Source: Helicobacteraceae bacterium (GTDB taxonomy: Bacteria > Campylobacterota > Campylobacteria > Campylobacterales > Sulfurimonadaceae). Taken from it: a stretch of 19,550 nt of DNA. Under the pieces are notes generated by a model. It was not told the DNA's origin, ran no database searches, and was given only the letters and a program-made list of their open reading frames with translations. Positions within the stretch are counted from its first letter, which is position 1; every line of letters begins with the position of its first letter. Positions 7,053 through 14,136 of the stretch are shown piece after piece. Both the position numbers and the translations under genes were made by a program. The stretch is from positions 1 through 19,550 of the forward strand of contig JALSUN010000233.1 of assembly GCA_027061425.1 (NCBI GenBank), in the 5' to 3' direction.

Positions 7053-8272
7053 TGAGAACCTGTCAGATTGTGAGTCAGAAATTTGCGATAGAAGATGCCC
7101 ATACCCTCTCTATAGCCCAAGAGCATGGCGCGTACGATACCCTCGCTAAATGTCAAGAGTTCACCCCTCTAGAAATGATACAAATCATCAAAGAGAGTGG
7201 TCTTAGAGGTAAGGGTGGCGGTGGTGCTCCTGCTGGTGCAAAATGGGCGCTTATGCCCCAAGACTCTGAACAATCTTCTGTTTTAGTAGTCAACTGTGAT
7301 GAGAGTGAACCCGGAACCTTTAAAGATCGACAGATCATCACAAAAGACCCCCACCTTCTTATAGAAGGCATCCTTCTCACCTGCTACGCCATCAAAGCGC
7401 AAGACGCTTATGTTTATATACGCGGTGAATACTTTCAGTTTCAAAAAGTCCTGCAAAGAGCTATTGACGAAGCAGAAGAAGCAGGCTTCTTAAAGAACAT
7501 CAACATTACGCTACACCGAGGTGCAGGTGCTTATATATGTGGTGAAAAATCAGCCTTGCTGGAGTCTTTAGAGGGCAAACGCGGGCACCCAAGACTCAAA
7601 CCTAAACAGCCAGAACCTGAGTGGTATTTTGGACAACCCACACTTGTAAATAATGTCGAGACCATCGCCTCCGTACCCTTTATCATCCAAAATGGAGCAG
7701 AGGCCTACCGCGCCTTTGGTACCGAAAAAAGTCCGGGCACCCTCCTTTTTGCCATGAGTGGACATGTTCAAAACCCTGGAGTATATGAAGCAGAATTTGG
7801 TGTCTCTATGATGGACTACATCAACCACTATGGCGGCGGGATTAAAAATGGTAAAGCCCTTAAAGCAGTGATCCCTGGGGGCGCGTCAACGGGTGTCATT
7901 ACAGCGAAAGAAGCTGAAGAAGTAACTCTGGACTATGAAGCATTACGAAGTATGGGAAGTGCCCTGGGTACTGGAGGTATGATCGTTATGGATGAGAGTA
8001 CCTGCATGGTCTCTGTCTTAAAAAATCTTTTAGAGTTTTATCATGAAGAGTCTTGCGGTCAATGCACCCCCTGTCGTGAGGGAACAGGATGGGCCAACAC
8101 GCTCTTAGGAAAAATCCTTAACAAAAGAGGAAGTAGCGCAGATATCAATCAACTTTTGGAGATAGCAGACACTATGAATGGCAAGACCATCTGTGTCTTT
8201 GCGCCTGCAGTCTCTTCAGTTATAGTCTCTTTTTTAACCGGCTTTAGAGATGAGTTCGAGGTGATGGTATGA
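7049..8272 (+). CDS. nuoF: Complex I subunit F (FMN and [4Fe-4S] N3), altered dinucleotide site
   Basis: A 407-residue flavoprotein, the site where NADH normally delivers a hydride to FMN. Intact are the FMN/NADH loop core SGLRGKGGGG (50-59), the FMN segment NCDESEPGTFKDR (82-94), GAGAYICGE (158-166), and the N3 ligands Cys336, Cys339, Cys342 (ESCGQCTPCREG) and Cys382 (KTICVFAP). The last motif is closer to E. coli (CAHAP) than to Thermus. Two residues that pack on the NADH adenine in Thermus Nqo1 are changed: Phe70 is Ala60 and Phe205 is Gln187. The second Glu of the usual CGEETAL is Lys167. The protein is about 40 residues shorter than E. coli NuoF at the C-terminus. The fold and cofactors look functional; the donor may not be ordinary NADH. 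Confidence 0.95.
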   Translation: MMRTCQIVSQKFAIEDAHTLSIAQEHGAYDTLAKCQEFTPLEMIQIIKESGLRGKGGGGAPAGAKWALMPQDSEQSSVLVVNCDESEPGTFKDRQIITKDPHLLIEGILLTCYAIKAQDAYVYIRGEYFQFQKVLQRAIDEAEEAGFLKNINITLHRGAGAYICGEKSALLESLEGKRGHPRLKPKQPEPEWYFGQPTLVNNVETIASVPFIIQNGAEAYRAFGTEKSPGTLLFAMSGHVQNPGVYEAEFGVSMMDYINHYGGGIKNGKALKAVIPGGASTGVITAKEAEEVTLDYEALRSMGSALGTGGMIVMDESTCMVSVLKNLLEFYHEESCGQCTPCREGTGWANTLLGKILNKRGSSADINQLLEIADTMNGKTICVFAPAVSSVIVSFLTGFRDEFEVMV

Positions 8273-9642
8273 ATCAAAATATAGAGATCATCGTAGATGG
8301 CCAGACTTATGAAGCTGAGGAGAACTCCCTTCTCATTGACCTGCTCATCAAACATGAGATCAAAGTACCTTACTTCTGTTACCATGAATCCTTAGGGGCT
8401 GATGGTAACTGTCGTATGTGTATGGTTGAGATCGTTGGACAAAAACGTCCCCAAATCGCCTGTGACACACTTATAAAACCCGGTATGGAGGTGCATTCCA
8501 AAGGTGAAAAGATAGACACCGTTCGTACCAACATCTTAGAGCTAGAACTCATCAACCATCCCGTGGACTGCCCCACCTGTGATCAGGCAGGAGAGTGTTC
8601 GCTTCAAGACTTCTACATGGACTATGGCCTCCACACTTCCAAGATCAACGTCCAAGAAAAAGTGACCCATGCCAAACATGTAGATCTCGGCGCAAATGTC
8701 ATGCTTGACCAAGAACGCTGTGTTCTCTGTGCCCGCTGTACACGCTTTACCGACAAAATCACCCACTCTCATGAGCTGGGTATTATAGGACGTGGAGATG
8801 ATGCTCGTGTCAGTACCATGCCTGGACGTCCCCTTTCTAACCCCTACGCTATGAATGTTGTTGACCTCTGCCCGGTAGGTGCACTGACCAGTAAAGATTT
8901 CAGGTTTCATCAAAGAGTCTGGTTTTTAAAAAGTGCTGAGGCCATATGTCAAGGCTGTTCTACTGGCTGTAACATCTACATCGACCACAATAAACCAAAA
9001 TATAGAGATGACACTGTCTACCGTTTTAGACCCAGAAGAAATGATGCTGTCAATGGTTTTTTCATCTGTGATGATGGGCGCTTAAGTTATAAAGCCCTTG
9101 AAGAGAACCGCCAACGTCAAACGCTATTAGAAGGTCAAGAGATAGAAACTGATGCAGCATGTTCTCACCTCAAAGCGCTTGTTCAACAACACCAAGGCAA
9201 CATCACTGTTATCATTGACGCTAACCTTTACACAGAAGAGATCACCGCCTTACTCGTATATGCAGAGACTATAAAAGCAGAAGTCACTGCCCCTCTTGAG
9301 TTTTATAATGATGCTAATTTTGAGGATGACCTCTTAAAAAGTGCCCAGTGTGCTGCTAACTACCAGAGTGTCTTAGACCTCAACCTCTCTACCCAAGCAC
9401 CCGATAAAAAGGGTCTCATCATCAACTTCAACTATCCCGAGCAATTCCACGCTGATACGGTTGTCTCATTTAACACCCATCAAGGTGCGCAAGCTTCACT
9501 CATTTTTCCTATCGCCAGTTACAGTGAAAACAGTGGTACCTTAACCAACAAAGATGGCCTAGAGCAGTTCTCTAAAAAGGCAGTCACTAAAAACAGCCCT
9601 TCTCCTACTATTTTAGAGTGGCTTGAGAGGTTAAAACAGTGA
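8269..9642 (+). CDS. nuoG: Complex I subunit G, compact form with four Fe-S motifs
   Basis: A 457-residue subunit, against roughly 780-910 in Thermus and E. coli. It carries the N-terminal electron chain: [2Fe-2S] N1b (Cys37, Cys48, Cys51, Cys65), [4Fe-4S] N5 with its His ligand (His97, Cys101, Cys104, Cys110), N4 (Cys151, Cys154, Cys157, Cys201) and an N7-like set (Cys227, Cys230, Cys234, Cys267; CQGCSTGC then FFICDDGR). After about residue 275 the usual molybdopterin-oxidoreductase-like domain is reduced to about 180 residues. The terminal motif FPIASYSENSGTLTNKDG (413-430), normally near the end of that domain, is kept. The clean 4-bp overlaps with nuoF and nuoH argue against a sequencing frameshift; it looks like a genuine internal deletion. 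Confidence 0.93.
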   Translation: MNQNIEIIVDGQTYEAEENSLLIDLLIKHEIKVPYFCYHESLGADGNCRMCMVEIVGQKRPQIACDTLIKPGMEVHSKGEKIDTVRTNILELELINHPVDCPTCDQAGECSLQDFYMDYGLHTSKINVQEKVTHAKHVDLGANVMLDQERCVLCARCTRFTDKITHSHELGIIGRGDDARVSTMPGRPLSNPYAMNVVDLCPVGALTSKDFRFHQRVWFLKSAEAICQGCSTGCNIYIDHNKPKYRDDTVYRFRPRRNDAVNGFFICDDGRLSYKALEENRQRQTLLEGQEIETDAACSHLKALVQQHQGNITVIIDANLYTEEITALLVYAETIKAEVTAPLEFYNDANFEDDLLKSAQCAANYQSVLDLNLSTQAPDKKGLIINFNYPEQFHADTVVSFNTHQGAQASLIFPIASYSENSGTLTNKDGLEQFSKKAVTKNSPSPTILEWLERLKQ

Positions 9643-10934
9643 GTACCGCGGCCATTCTCATCGCTGTTGTCTCATTTGTACTTGCCGCACTGCTTGCGCT
9701 CCTTACCATCCCCGTTTTAGTCTGGTTGGAACGTCGTATCGCCAGTCTCATTCAAGATAGACTTGGCCCCAACCGTACCAACATCTTTGGTTTTAGACTT
9801 GGAGGGGTAGTACAGTCCTTTGCTGATGTGGTTAAACTCCTTCTTAAAGAGGAGTACTACCCCTCTCACATCAAGATGGGACGTTGGCTCTTTATGCTCG
9901 CACCTGTCATCACCTTTAGTGCCGCACTTTTAGCCTTTATGGTCATCCCTTTTGCAGACACCTTGGTGATAGAAGGTGAAGCCCTGCGTCTGCAAGCGCT
10001 CCCTGTAAGTTTTGGGATTTTATGGTACTTGGCCATTGGTGCCATCGGGGTACTCGGTGTCATTTTTGGAGGATGGCTCTCTCATAACAAGTATGCACTT
10101 TTAGGAGCAGCAAGAGCAGGTTCTATGGTCATTAGTTATGAACTGCCTCTAGGACTGAGTGTCATCACTTTTGTCATGACCTATAACACTTTAGATTTCA
10201 ACGCCATGGTACAGTACCAAAGTGGTACCTTTTTAGGCTTTTTACCGGCATGGGGCATTATCGTACAACCTCTTGCTGGTATCATTCTTATCATTTCCCT
10301 TTTTGCAGAGACCAACCGTAACCCTTTTACAGTAGCTGAAGGCGAGAGTGAAATCGTCGCAGGTTACATGACTGAACATACCGCCATGAAGTTTGCGATG
10401 TACTTTATGGGTGAGTATGTGGCTATGAACACAGCAAGTGCCGTCATCATCACCATGCTTTTTGGAGGCTACCAACTCCCTTACCTCTCTACGGAAACAC
10501 TGACCACCCATTTTACTACCTTTGCCCTAGCTATTATGATAGTACTTCCTATTTTTCTAACCCTCTTTATACGCTGGATGCGAAAAAACAATAGTGTGAG
10601 AAAAAGTGTCTCTAGCGATGGGGGAAGGGCTTTTGAGACGAAGGTCTTAACTGTCGCGCTCATAACTTTTGGTTTAGTGGTAGAGATGCTTCTGCTTTAT
10701 CTCGCTTTTTTTGCAGAGGAACCTCTTGCCAATGCCCTCACCATCGCCCTATTTCAACTCCTTGTATTTGTAGTAAAACTGATGGCATTTAACATCTTTT
10801 TCATCATCATCCGCTGGACGGTTCCAAGATTTAGATACGACCAAGTCCAACGTTTAGGATGGCACTACCTACTGCCTCTCTCGCTTTTAAACATCTTGGT
10901 CACCGCCTTAATTATCGTAGGAGTAGGCTCATGA
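9639..10934 (+). CDS. nuoH: Complex I subunit H, long form with extra membrane segment
   Basis: A 431-residue membrane subunit linking the quinone chamber to the antiporter-like subunits; E. coli NuoH has about 325. The typical blocks are all present: ERRIASLIQDRLGPNR (31-46), GSMVISYELPLGLS (161-174), the acidic loop FAETNRNPFTVAEGESEIVAGY (222-243, quoted here in part as family core AEGESEIV), FMGEYV (256-261) and TVPRFRYDQVQRLGW (394-408). Between about residues 278 and 372, where other NuoH have a short loop, there is an insert with two predicted helices (about 292-312 and 335-358) around a basic loop (RWMRKNNSVRKSV). The start is GTG at 9639, overlapping the nuoG stop (GTGA). Identity is certain; the role of the insert is unknown. 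Confidence 0.95.
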   Translation: MSTAAILIAVVSFVLAALLALLTIPVLVWLERRIASLIQDRLGPNRTNIFGFRLGGVVQSFADVVKLLLKEEYYPSHIKMGRWLFMLAPVITFSAALLAFMVIPFADTLVIEGEALRLQALPVSFGILWYLAIGAIGVLGVIFGGWLSHNKYALLGAARAGSMVISYELPLGLSVITFVMTYNTLDFNAMVQYQSGTFLGFLPAWGIIVQPLAGIILIISLFAETNRNPFTVAEGESEIVAGYMTEHTAMKFAMYFMGEYVAMNTASAVIITMLFGGYQLPYLSTETLTTHFTTFALAIMIVLPIFLTLFIRWMRKNNSVRKSVSSDGGRAFETKVLTVALITFGLVVEMLLLYLAFFAEEPLANALTIALFQLLVFVVKLMAFNIFFIIIRWTVPRFRYDQVQRLGWHYLLPLSLLNILVTALIIVGVGS

Positions 10935-11455
10935 ATCCTAACATCAAAGTCGTCAAACGTCATGGCGCGTCGCTTACCGACAAACTCTACCTTCCTGCTA
11001 TTTATGATGGCGTGAAAGTAACCTTCAAACATCTTTTTGAAAATGTCACCGACATCAATGCTGTAGACACATTAGAGTACCCAGAGGAACAACCCACCGA
11101 CATCACCAACCGCTACAGAGGACTTCACCGCCTCACCCATAGAGCAGATGATTCTATAGCCTGTGTCGCCTGTTTTTTATGTGCCACAGCCTGTCCTTCA
11201 AGCTGTATTTTTATAGAAGCGACAGAAAGAGAGGATGGGCATGATGAAAAGATGCCACAAAGCTTTTTCATAGACACTTTAGAGTGTGTTTTTTGTGGAT
11301 ACTGTGTAGAGGCCTGTCCTTGTGACGCTATTCGTATGGACACGGGAATTTTCTCACTTATTGGTAACAACCGTGAAGACTTTGTAATGGATAGAGAGCA
11401 GTTACTCTCTCATAAAGGCGCATTTGGCGAGGAGGTCTCACGTGCTAGAACTTAG
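10931..11455 (+). CDS. nuoI: Complex I subunit I, two [4Fe-4S] clusters (N6a/N6b)
   Basis: A 174-residue ferredoxin-like subunit that bridges the NuoG clusters to N2 in NuoB. Both CxxCxxCxxxCP motifs are present: CVACFLCATACP (Cys78, 81, 84, 88) and CVFCGYCVEACP (Cys119, 122, 125, 129). Two further cysteines, Cys92 and Cys131, follow the motifs; Cys92 has an E. coli counterpart, while Cys131 (CPCDAI instead of the usual CPTDAI-like) looks unusual. The RYRGLHRL segment (61-68) is the family docking motif. I start at the ATG at 10931, which overlaps the nuoH stop as ATGA; a longer in-frame extension to 10859 would lie deep in nuoH and lacks homology. Confidence 0.96.
   Translation: MNPNIKVVKRHGASLTDKLYLPAIYDGVKVTFKHLFENVTDINAVDTLEYPEEQPTDITNRYRGLHRLTHRADDSIACVACFLCATACPSSCIFIEATEREDGHDEKMPQSFFIDTLECVFCGYCVEACPCDAIRMDTGIFSLIGNNREDFVMDREQLLSHKGAFGEEVSRART
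11431..11435 (+). promoter_or_regulatory. Shine-Dalgarno fixing the nuoJ GTG start
   Basis: GGAGG lies 6 nt before the GTG at 11442 and inside the end of nuoI. It identifies GTG 11442 as the nuoJ start in preference to an in-frame TTG at 11424, whose extension would translate the ribosome-binding site itself. Confidence 0.7.
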
Positions 11456-11954
11456 TCTATTTTTCATCTTGGCACTTTTTACTTTAGGCGGTAGCATCAC
11501 TATGGTGGTCAGTTTTCAGCCTCTGTTTAGCGCCTTTGGTTTTCTCATCGCTATGCTAGGGCTCGCTGGGCTTTTTGCACTTTTAAACAACCAGTTTTTA
11601 GCACTTGCCCAGATTATGGTCTCTGTTGGCGCCGTAGTCATCTTAAGTATGCTCACCATTATGACGGTCAATGCCCAAGTCCAAAATCTGCCAAAAGAGC
11701 CTCATAAATTTATATGGCTCATCTTGAGCAGTTTTCTTGTTGCCCCGATCACTGTCTTGATCTACACACAACTTAACACTCTGCCAGCAACTTTAAAAGG
11801 AGCAGAGACCATCACAGCAAAAGTCATCGGTAACGCCCTCTTCACAGACTGGGTCTTTCCTTTTGAGATTGTCTCCATTCTCCTGCTGACAGCTATGGTC
11901 GGTGCCATCGTTATAGGCCGTAAACATCTCCTCGATACAAAGGCCTGTTCATGA
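11442..11954 (+). CDS. nuoJ: Complex I subunit J, membrane arm
   Basis: A 170-residue hydrophobic subunit (E. coli about 184) that completes the membrane arm near NuoK and NuoA. Five membrane helices can be drawn at about 3-22, 26-47, 50-74 (NNQFLALAQIMVSVGAVVILSM), 88-108 and 142-160. The third contains the conserved ALAQIMVSVGAVVILS core with its pi-bulge glycine/valine region typical of NuoJ/ND6. The chosen GTG start gives a protein beginning MLELSLFFILALF and overlaps nuoI by 14 bp, the longest overlap in the operon; nuoK follows with a 4-bp ATGA overlap. Confidence 0.93.
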   Translation: MLELSLFFILALFTLGGSITMVVSFQPLFSAFGFLIAMLGLAGLFALLNNQFLALAQIMVSVGAVVILSMLTIMTVNAQVQNLPKEPHKFIWLILSSFLVAPITVLIYTQLNTLPATLKGAETITAKVIGNALFTDWVFPFEIVSILLLTAMVGAIVIGRKHLLDTKACS

Positions 11955-12259
11955 GCGCACACCTTTTTTTCCTACTTGTGGCACTTCTCTTTAGCATAGG
12001 TCTTGTTGGAGTCATCAGTCGTCGTAATCTTTTTGTTGTTTATATGTCTGTAGAGTTGATGCTCAGCGCCATCACCCTACTTTTTGCCACCCTCTCTCAA
12101 ACCCTAAACAGTGCCAATGCTTCGGTCATGTCTCTCCTTACCATCGCCATTATCGCTGCAGAGGCAGCCCTCTTTTTAGCCATGATAATTCATCTCTATC
12201 GCATCAATCGCACCTTAGATTCTGAACAGTGCACATCCTTGAAACAGGAGGCTTTGTAA
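11951..12259 (+). CDS. nuoK: Complex I subunit K, membrane arm
   Basis: A 102-residue three-helix subunit, the usual length for the family (E. coli 100). It takes part in proton translocation through two buried glutamates, both present: Glu35 in YMSVELMLSA and Glu71 in IAAEAALFLAM, matching E. coli Glu36 and Glu72. The ATG overlaps the nuoJ stop (ATGA). The stop overlaps the nuoL ATG by one base (TAATG). Confidence 0.96.
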   Translation: MSAHLFFLLVALLFSIGLVGVISRRNLFVVYMSVELMLSAITLLFATLSQTLNSANASVMSLLTIAIIAAEAALFLAMIIHLYRINRTLDSEQCTSLKQEAL

Positions 12260-14136
12260 TGCTCTCCATTATTGTTATTTTACCTTTTATCTCCGCTCTA
12301 TTTTTGGGCATCCTCTACCTCAGCAACCCCACAAAAAAGCGCTATAAGCTTTATACTTTAATAGGCAGTGGCGTTCCTACAGTGATAGCTTTTATCTCGT
12401 TTGGACTCTTTTTTAAACTCTTTAACGGTGCGCCTTCTTTGCATGAAGACCTTTTTAACTGGATTGCCATAGGTGACTTTGAAATCCCTGTCGCTTTTAC
12501 CCTCGACAGGCTCAGCAGTATCATGTTGGTCTTCATTAGTGGTATCGGCGCACTTATCCACATTTATGCCACAGGTTATATGCGTGATGAAGAGGGATAC
12601 GGAAAGTTTTTCAGCTATTTTAACTTTTTTATGGGTGCCATGTTTTTGCTCATCTTGGCAAACAACCCCATCATGATGTTTATAGGGTGGGAGTTGGTCG
12701 GTCTGGCCTCTTACCTGCTGATAGGCTTCTACCATCAAGACCATGATAACATCACTGCAGCCAACAAAGCTTTTATCTTAAACCGTGTGGGCGACTTCGG
12801 TTTCATCATGGGTATTGCCCTGCTTTTTATCTCTTTAGAGGGTACTGCCTTTACTTTTGACGCTATTGCACTAAACATTCATAACATCGACTTACAGACA
12901 CTTACTTGGATAGGTATCTTACTTTTCATCGGTGCTATGGGTAAGTCTGCACAGATTCCGCTCTACGTCTGGCTGCCGGATGCGATGGCAGGTCCCACCC
13001 CCGTTTCTGCTCTTATCCACGCAGCAACCATGGTGACTGCAGGTGTCTACATGGTGGCACGTTACAGTTTTCTCTATGTTGAAATCCCACAAGTGGGTCT
13101 CTTCATCGCTTACATCGGTGCTTTTTCTGCCTTGTTTGCCGCCATTATCGCCACCTATCAGAGTGACATCAAAAAAATCCTCGCCTACTCTACCATGAGT
13201 CAATTGGGCTATATGTTTATCGCAGTGGGTCTTGGGGCTTACAGTAGTGGTGTCTTTCATGTCTTTACCCACGCCTTTTTTAAAGCCCTCCTCTTTATGG
13301 GTGCAGGTGCTGTTATCATCGCCTTACACCACGAACAGAACATCTTTAAGATGGGAGGACTTAAAAAACAGTTGCCACTTGTCTATGTCACCATGTTTGT
13401 CGCCACCTTGGCCATCAGCGGTATCGCTCCTTTTGCAGGTTTCTTCTCCAAAGATGCCATTTTAGCCTCCGCCTTTGCTTCAGAGCACTACCTCATCTGG
13501 GGTATAGGAAGTTTCACAGCCTTTTTAACCGCCTTTTATATGTTTAGACTGCTCTTTACTGTCTTTATAGCGCCAGCAAGCTCAGAAAACAAACTACACT
13601 CCTTACCTAAGAGCATGACATGGCCTCTTGTTGTGTTAGCCATAGGAAGTGCCACAGCAGGATTTTTGGGACGTAACGAAGCCTACGGCGGGGAGAACTG
13701 GATGGGACACTTTTTAGCCCTGCCTGACATGGTCATCCACCTGTCTCATAAAAGTGAGTACCTCCTTGGTGGACTCAACATGTTACTAGGACTTAGTGGT
13801 ATGTTTTTAGCTTATAAGATGTTTGCTATCAAGTCCGAAGCACCACAAGAGAGACACTTCTTTAACCGCCTTGTCATCAACAAGTTCTATGTTGATACCC
13901 TCTACACCCGTATTTTTGTACAACCCCTATTACTACTAAGCCACCTCATCGCAAATGTAATCGACCCAAAACTTTTTGATGGCATCATCACCACATTAAG
14001 CCAAGGCTACCTCCTTGTAGGCAGACAATTTTCACGTCTACAAAGTGGTAAAGTGCGTCTTTATGCGATACAAATCCTCGTGGGTATCTCACTGATGTCT
14101 TACTACATGTTATTTAAACTGGGGGTTCTTGGATAA
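12259..14136 (+). CDS. nuoL: Complex I subunit L, distal antiporter-like proton pump
   Basis: A 625-residue Mrp-antiporter-like subunit at the tip of the membrane arm (E. coli 613). Key channel residues are in place: Glu145 (FIGWELVGLASYLLIG), Lys229 (GAMGKSAQIPLYVWLPDAM), His/Thr-rich helix ALIHAATMVTAG, Lys342 (FFKALLFMGAG) and Lys398 (GFFSKDAIL). The C-terminal part (about 530-625) carries the long lateral helix and last membrane helix (FNRLVINKFYVDTLYTRIF then a hydrophobic end). The start is the ATG at 12259, with a perfect AGGAGG 7 nt upstream at 12246-12251. A longer frame opening with GTG at 12229 is rejected. It ends TAATG into nuoM. Confidence 0.96.
   Translation: MLSIIVILPFISALFLGILYLSNPTKKRYKLYTLIGSGVPTVIAFISFGLFFKLFNGAPSLHEDLFNWIAIGDFEIPVAFTLDRLSSIMLVFISGIGALIHIYATGYMRDEEGYGKFFSYFNFFMGAMFLLILANNPIMMFIGWELVGLASYLLIGFYHQDHDNITAANKAFILNRVGDFGFIMGIALLFISLEGTAFTFDAIALNIHNIDLQTLTWIGILLFIGAMGKSAQIPLYVWLPDAMAGPTPVSALIHAATMVTAGVYMVARYSFLYVEIPQVGLFIAYIGAFSALFAAIIATYQSDIKKILAYSTMSQLGYMFIAVGLGAYSSGVFHVFTHAFFKALLFMGAGAVIIALHHEQNIFKMGGLKKQLPLVYVTMFVATLAISGIAPFAGFFSKDAILASAFASEHYLIWGIGSFTAFLTAFYMFRLLFTVFIAPASSENKLHSLPKSMTWPLVVLAIGSATAGFLGRNEAYGGENWMGHFLALPDMVIHLSHKSEYLLGGLNMLLGLSGMFLAYKMFAIKSEAPQERHFFNRLVINKFYVDTLYTRIFVQPLLLLSHLIANVIDPKLFDGIITTLSQGYLLVGRQFSRLQSGKVRLYAIQILVGISLMSYYMLFKLGVLG

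Noticed and set aside
7250..7252. Third aromatic loss in NuoF (Thermus Phe78 is Leu68 here)
   Set aside because: E. coli NuoF also has Leu at this place and uses NADH, so this change alone is not informative.
8269..9642. NuoG as a frameshifted or broken gene
   Set aside because: The frame is open throughout, the terminal NuoG motif is present near the end, and both ends overlap neighbouring genes cleanly.
10859..10930. Longer NuoI with a 24-residue N-terminal extension
   Set aside because: The extension is read from within nuoH in another frame, while ATG 10931 makes the usual ATGA overlap and gives a normal NuoI N-terminus.
11424..11441. Earlier TTG start for nuoJ
   Set aside because: It would translate the GGAGG ribosome-binding site that serves the GTG at 11442.
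12229..12258. Earlier GTG start for nuoL
   Set aside because: A perfect AGGAGG sits before the ATG at 12259, and the extension is only nuoK sequence in another frame.
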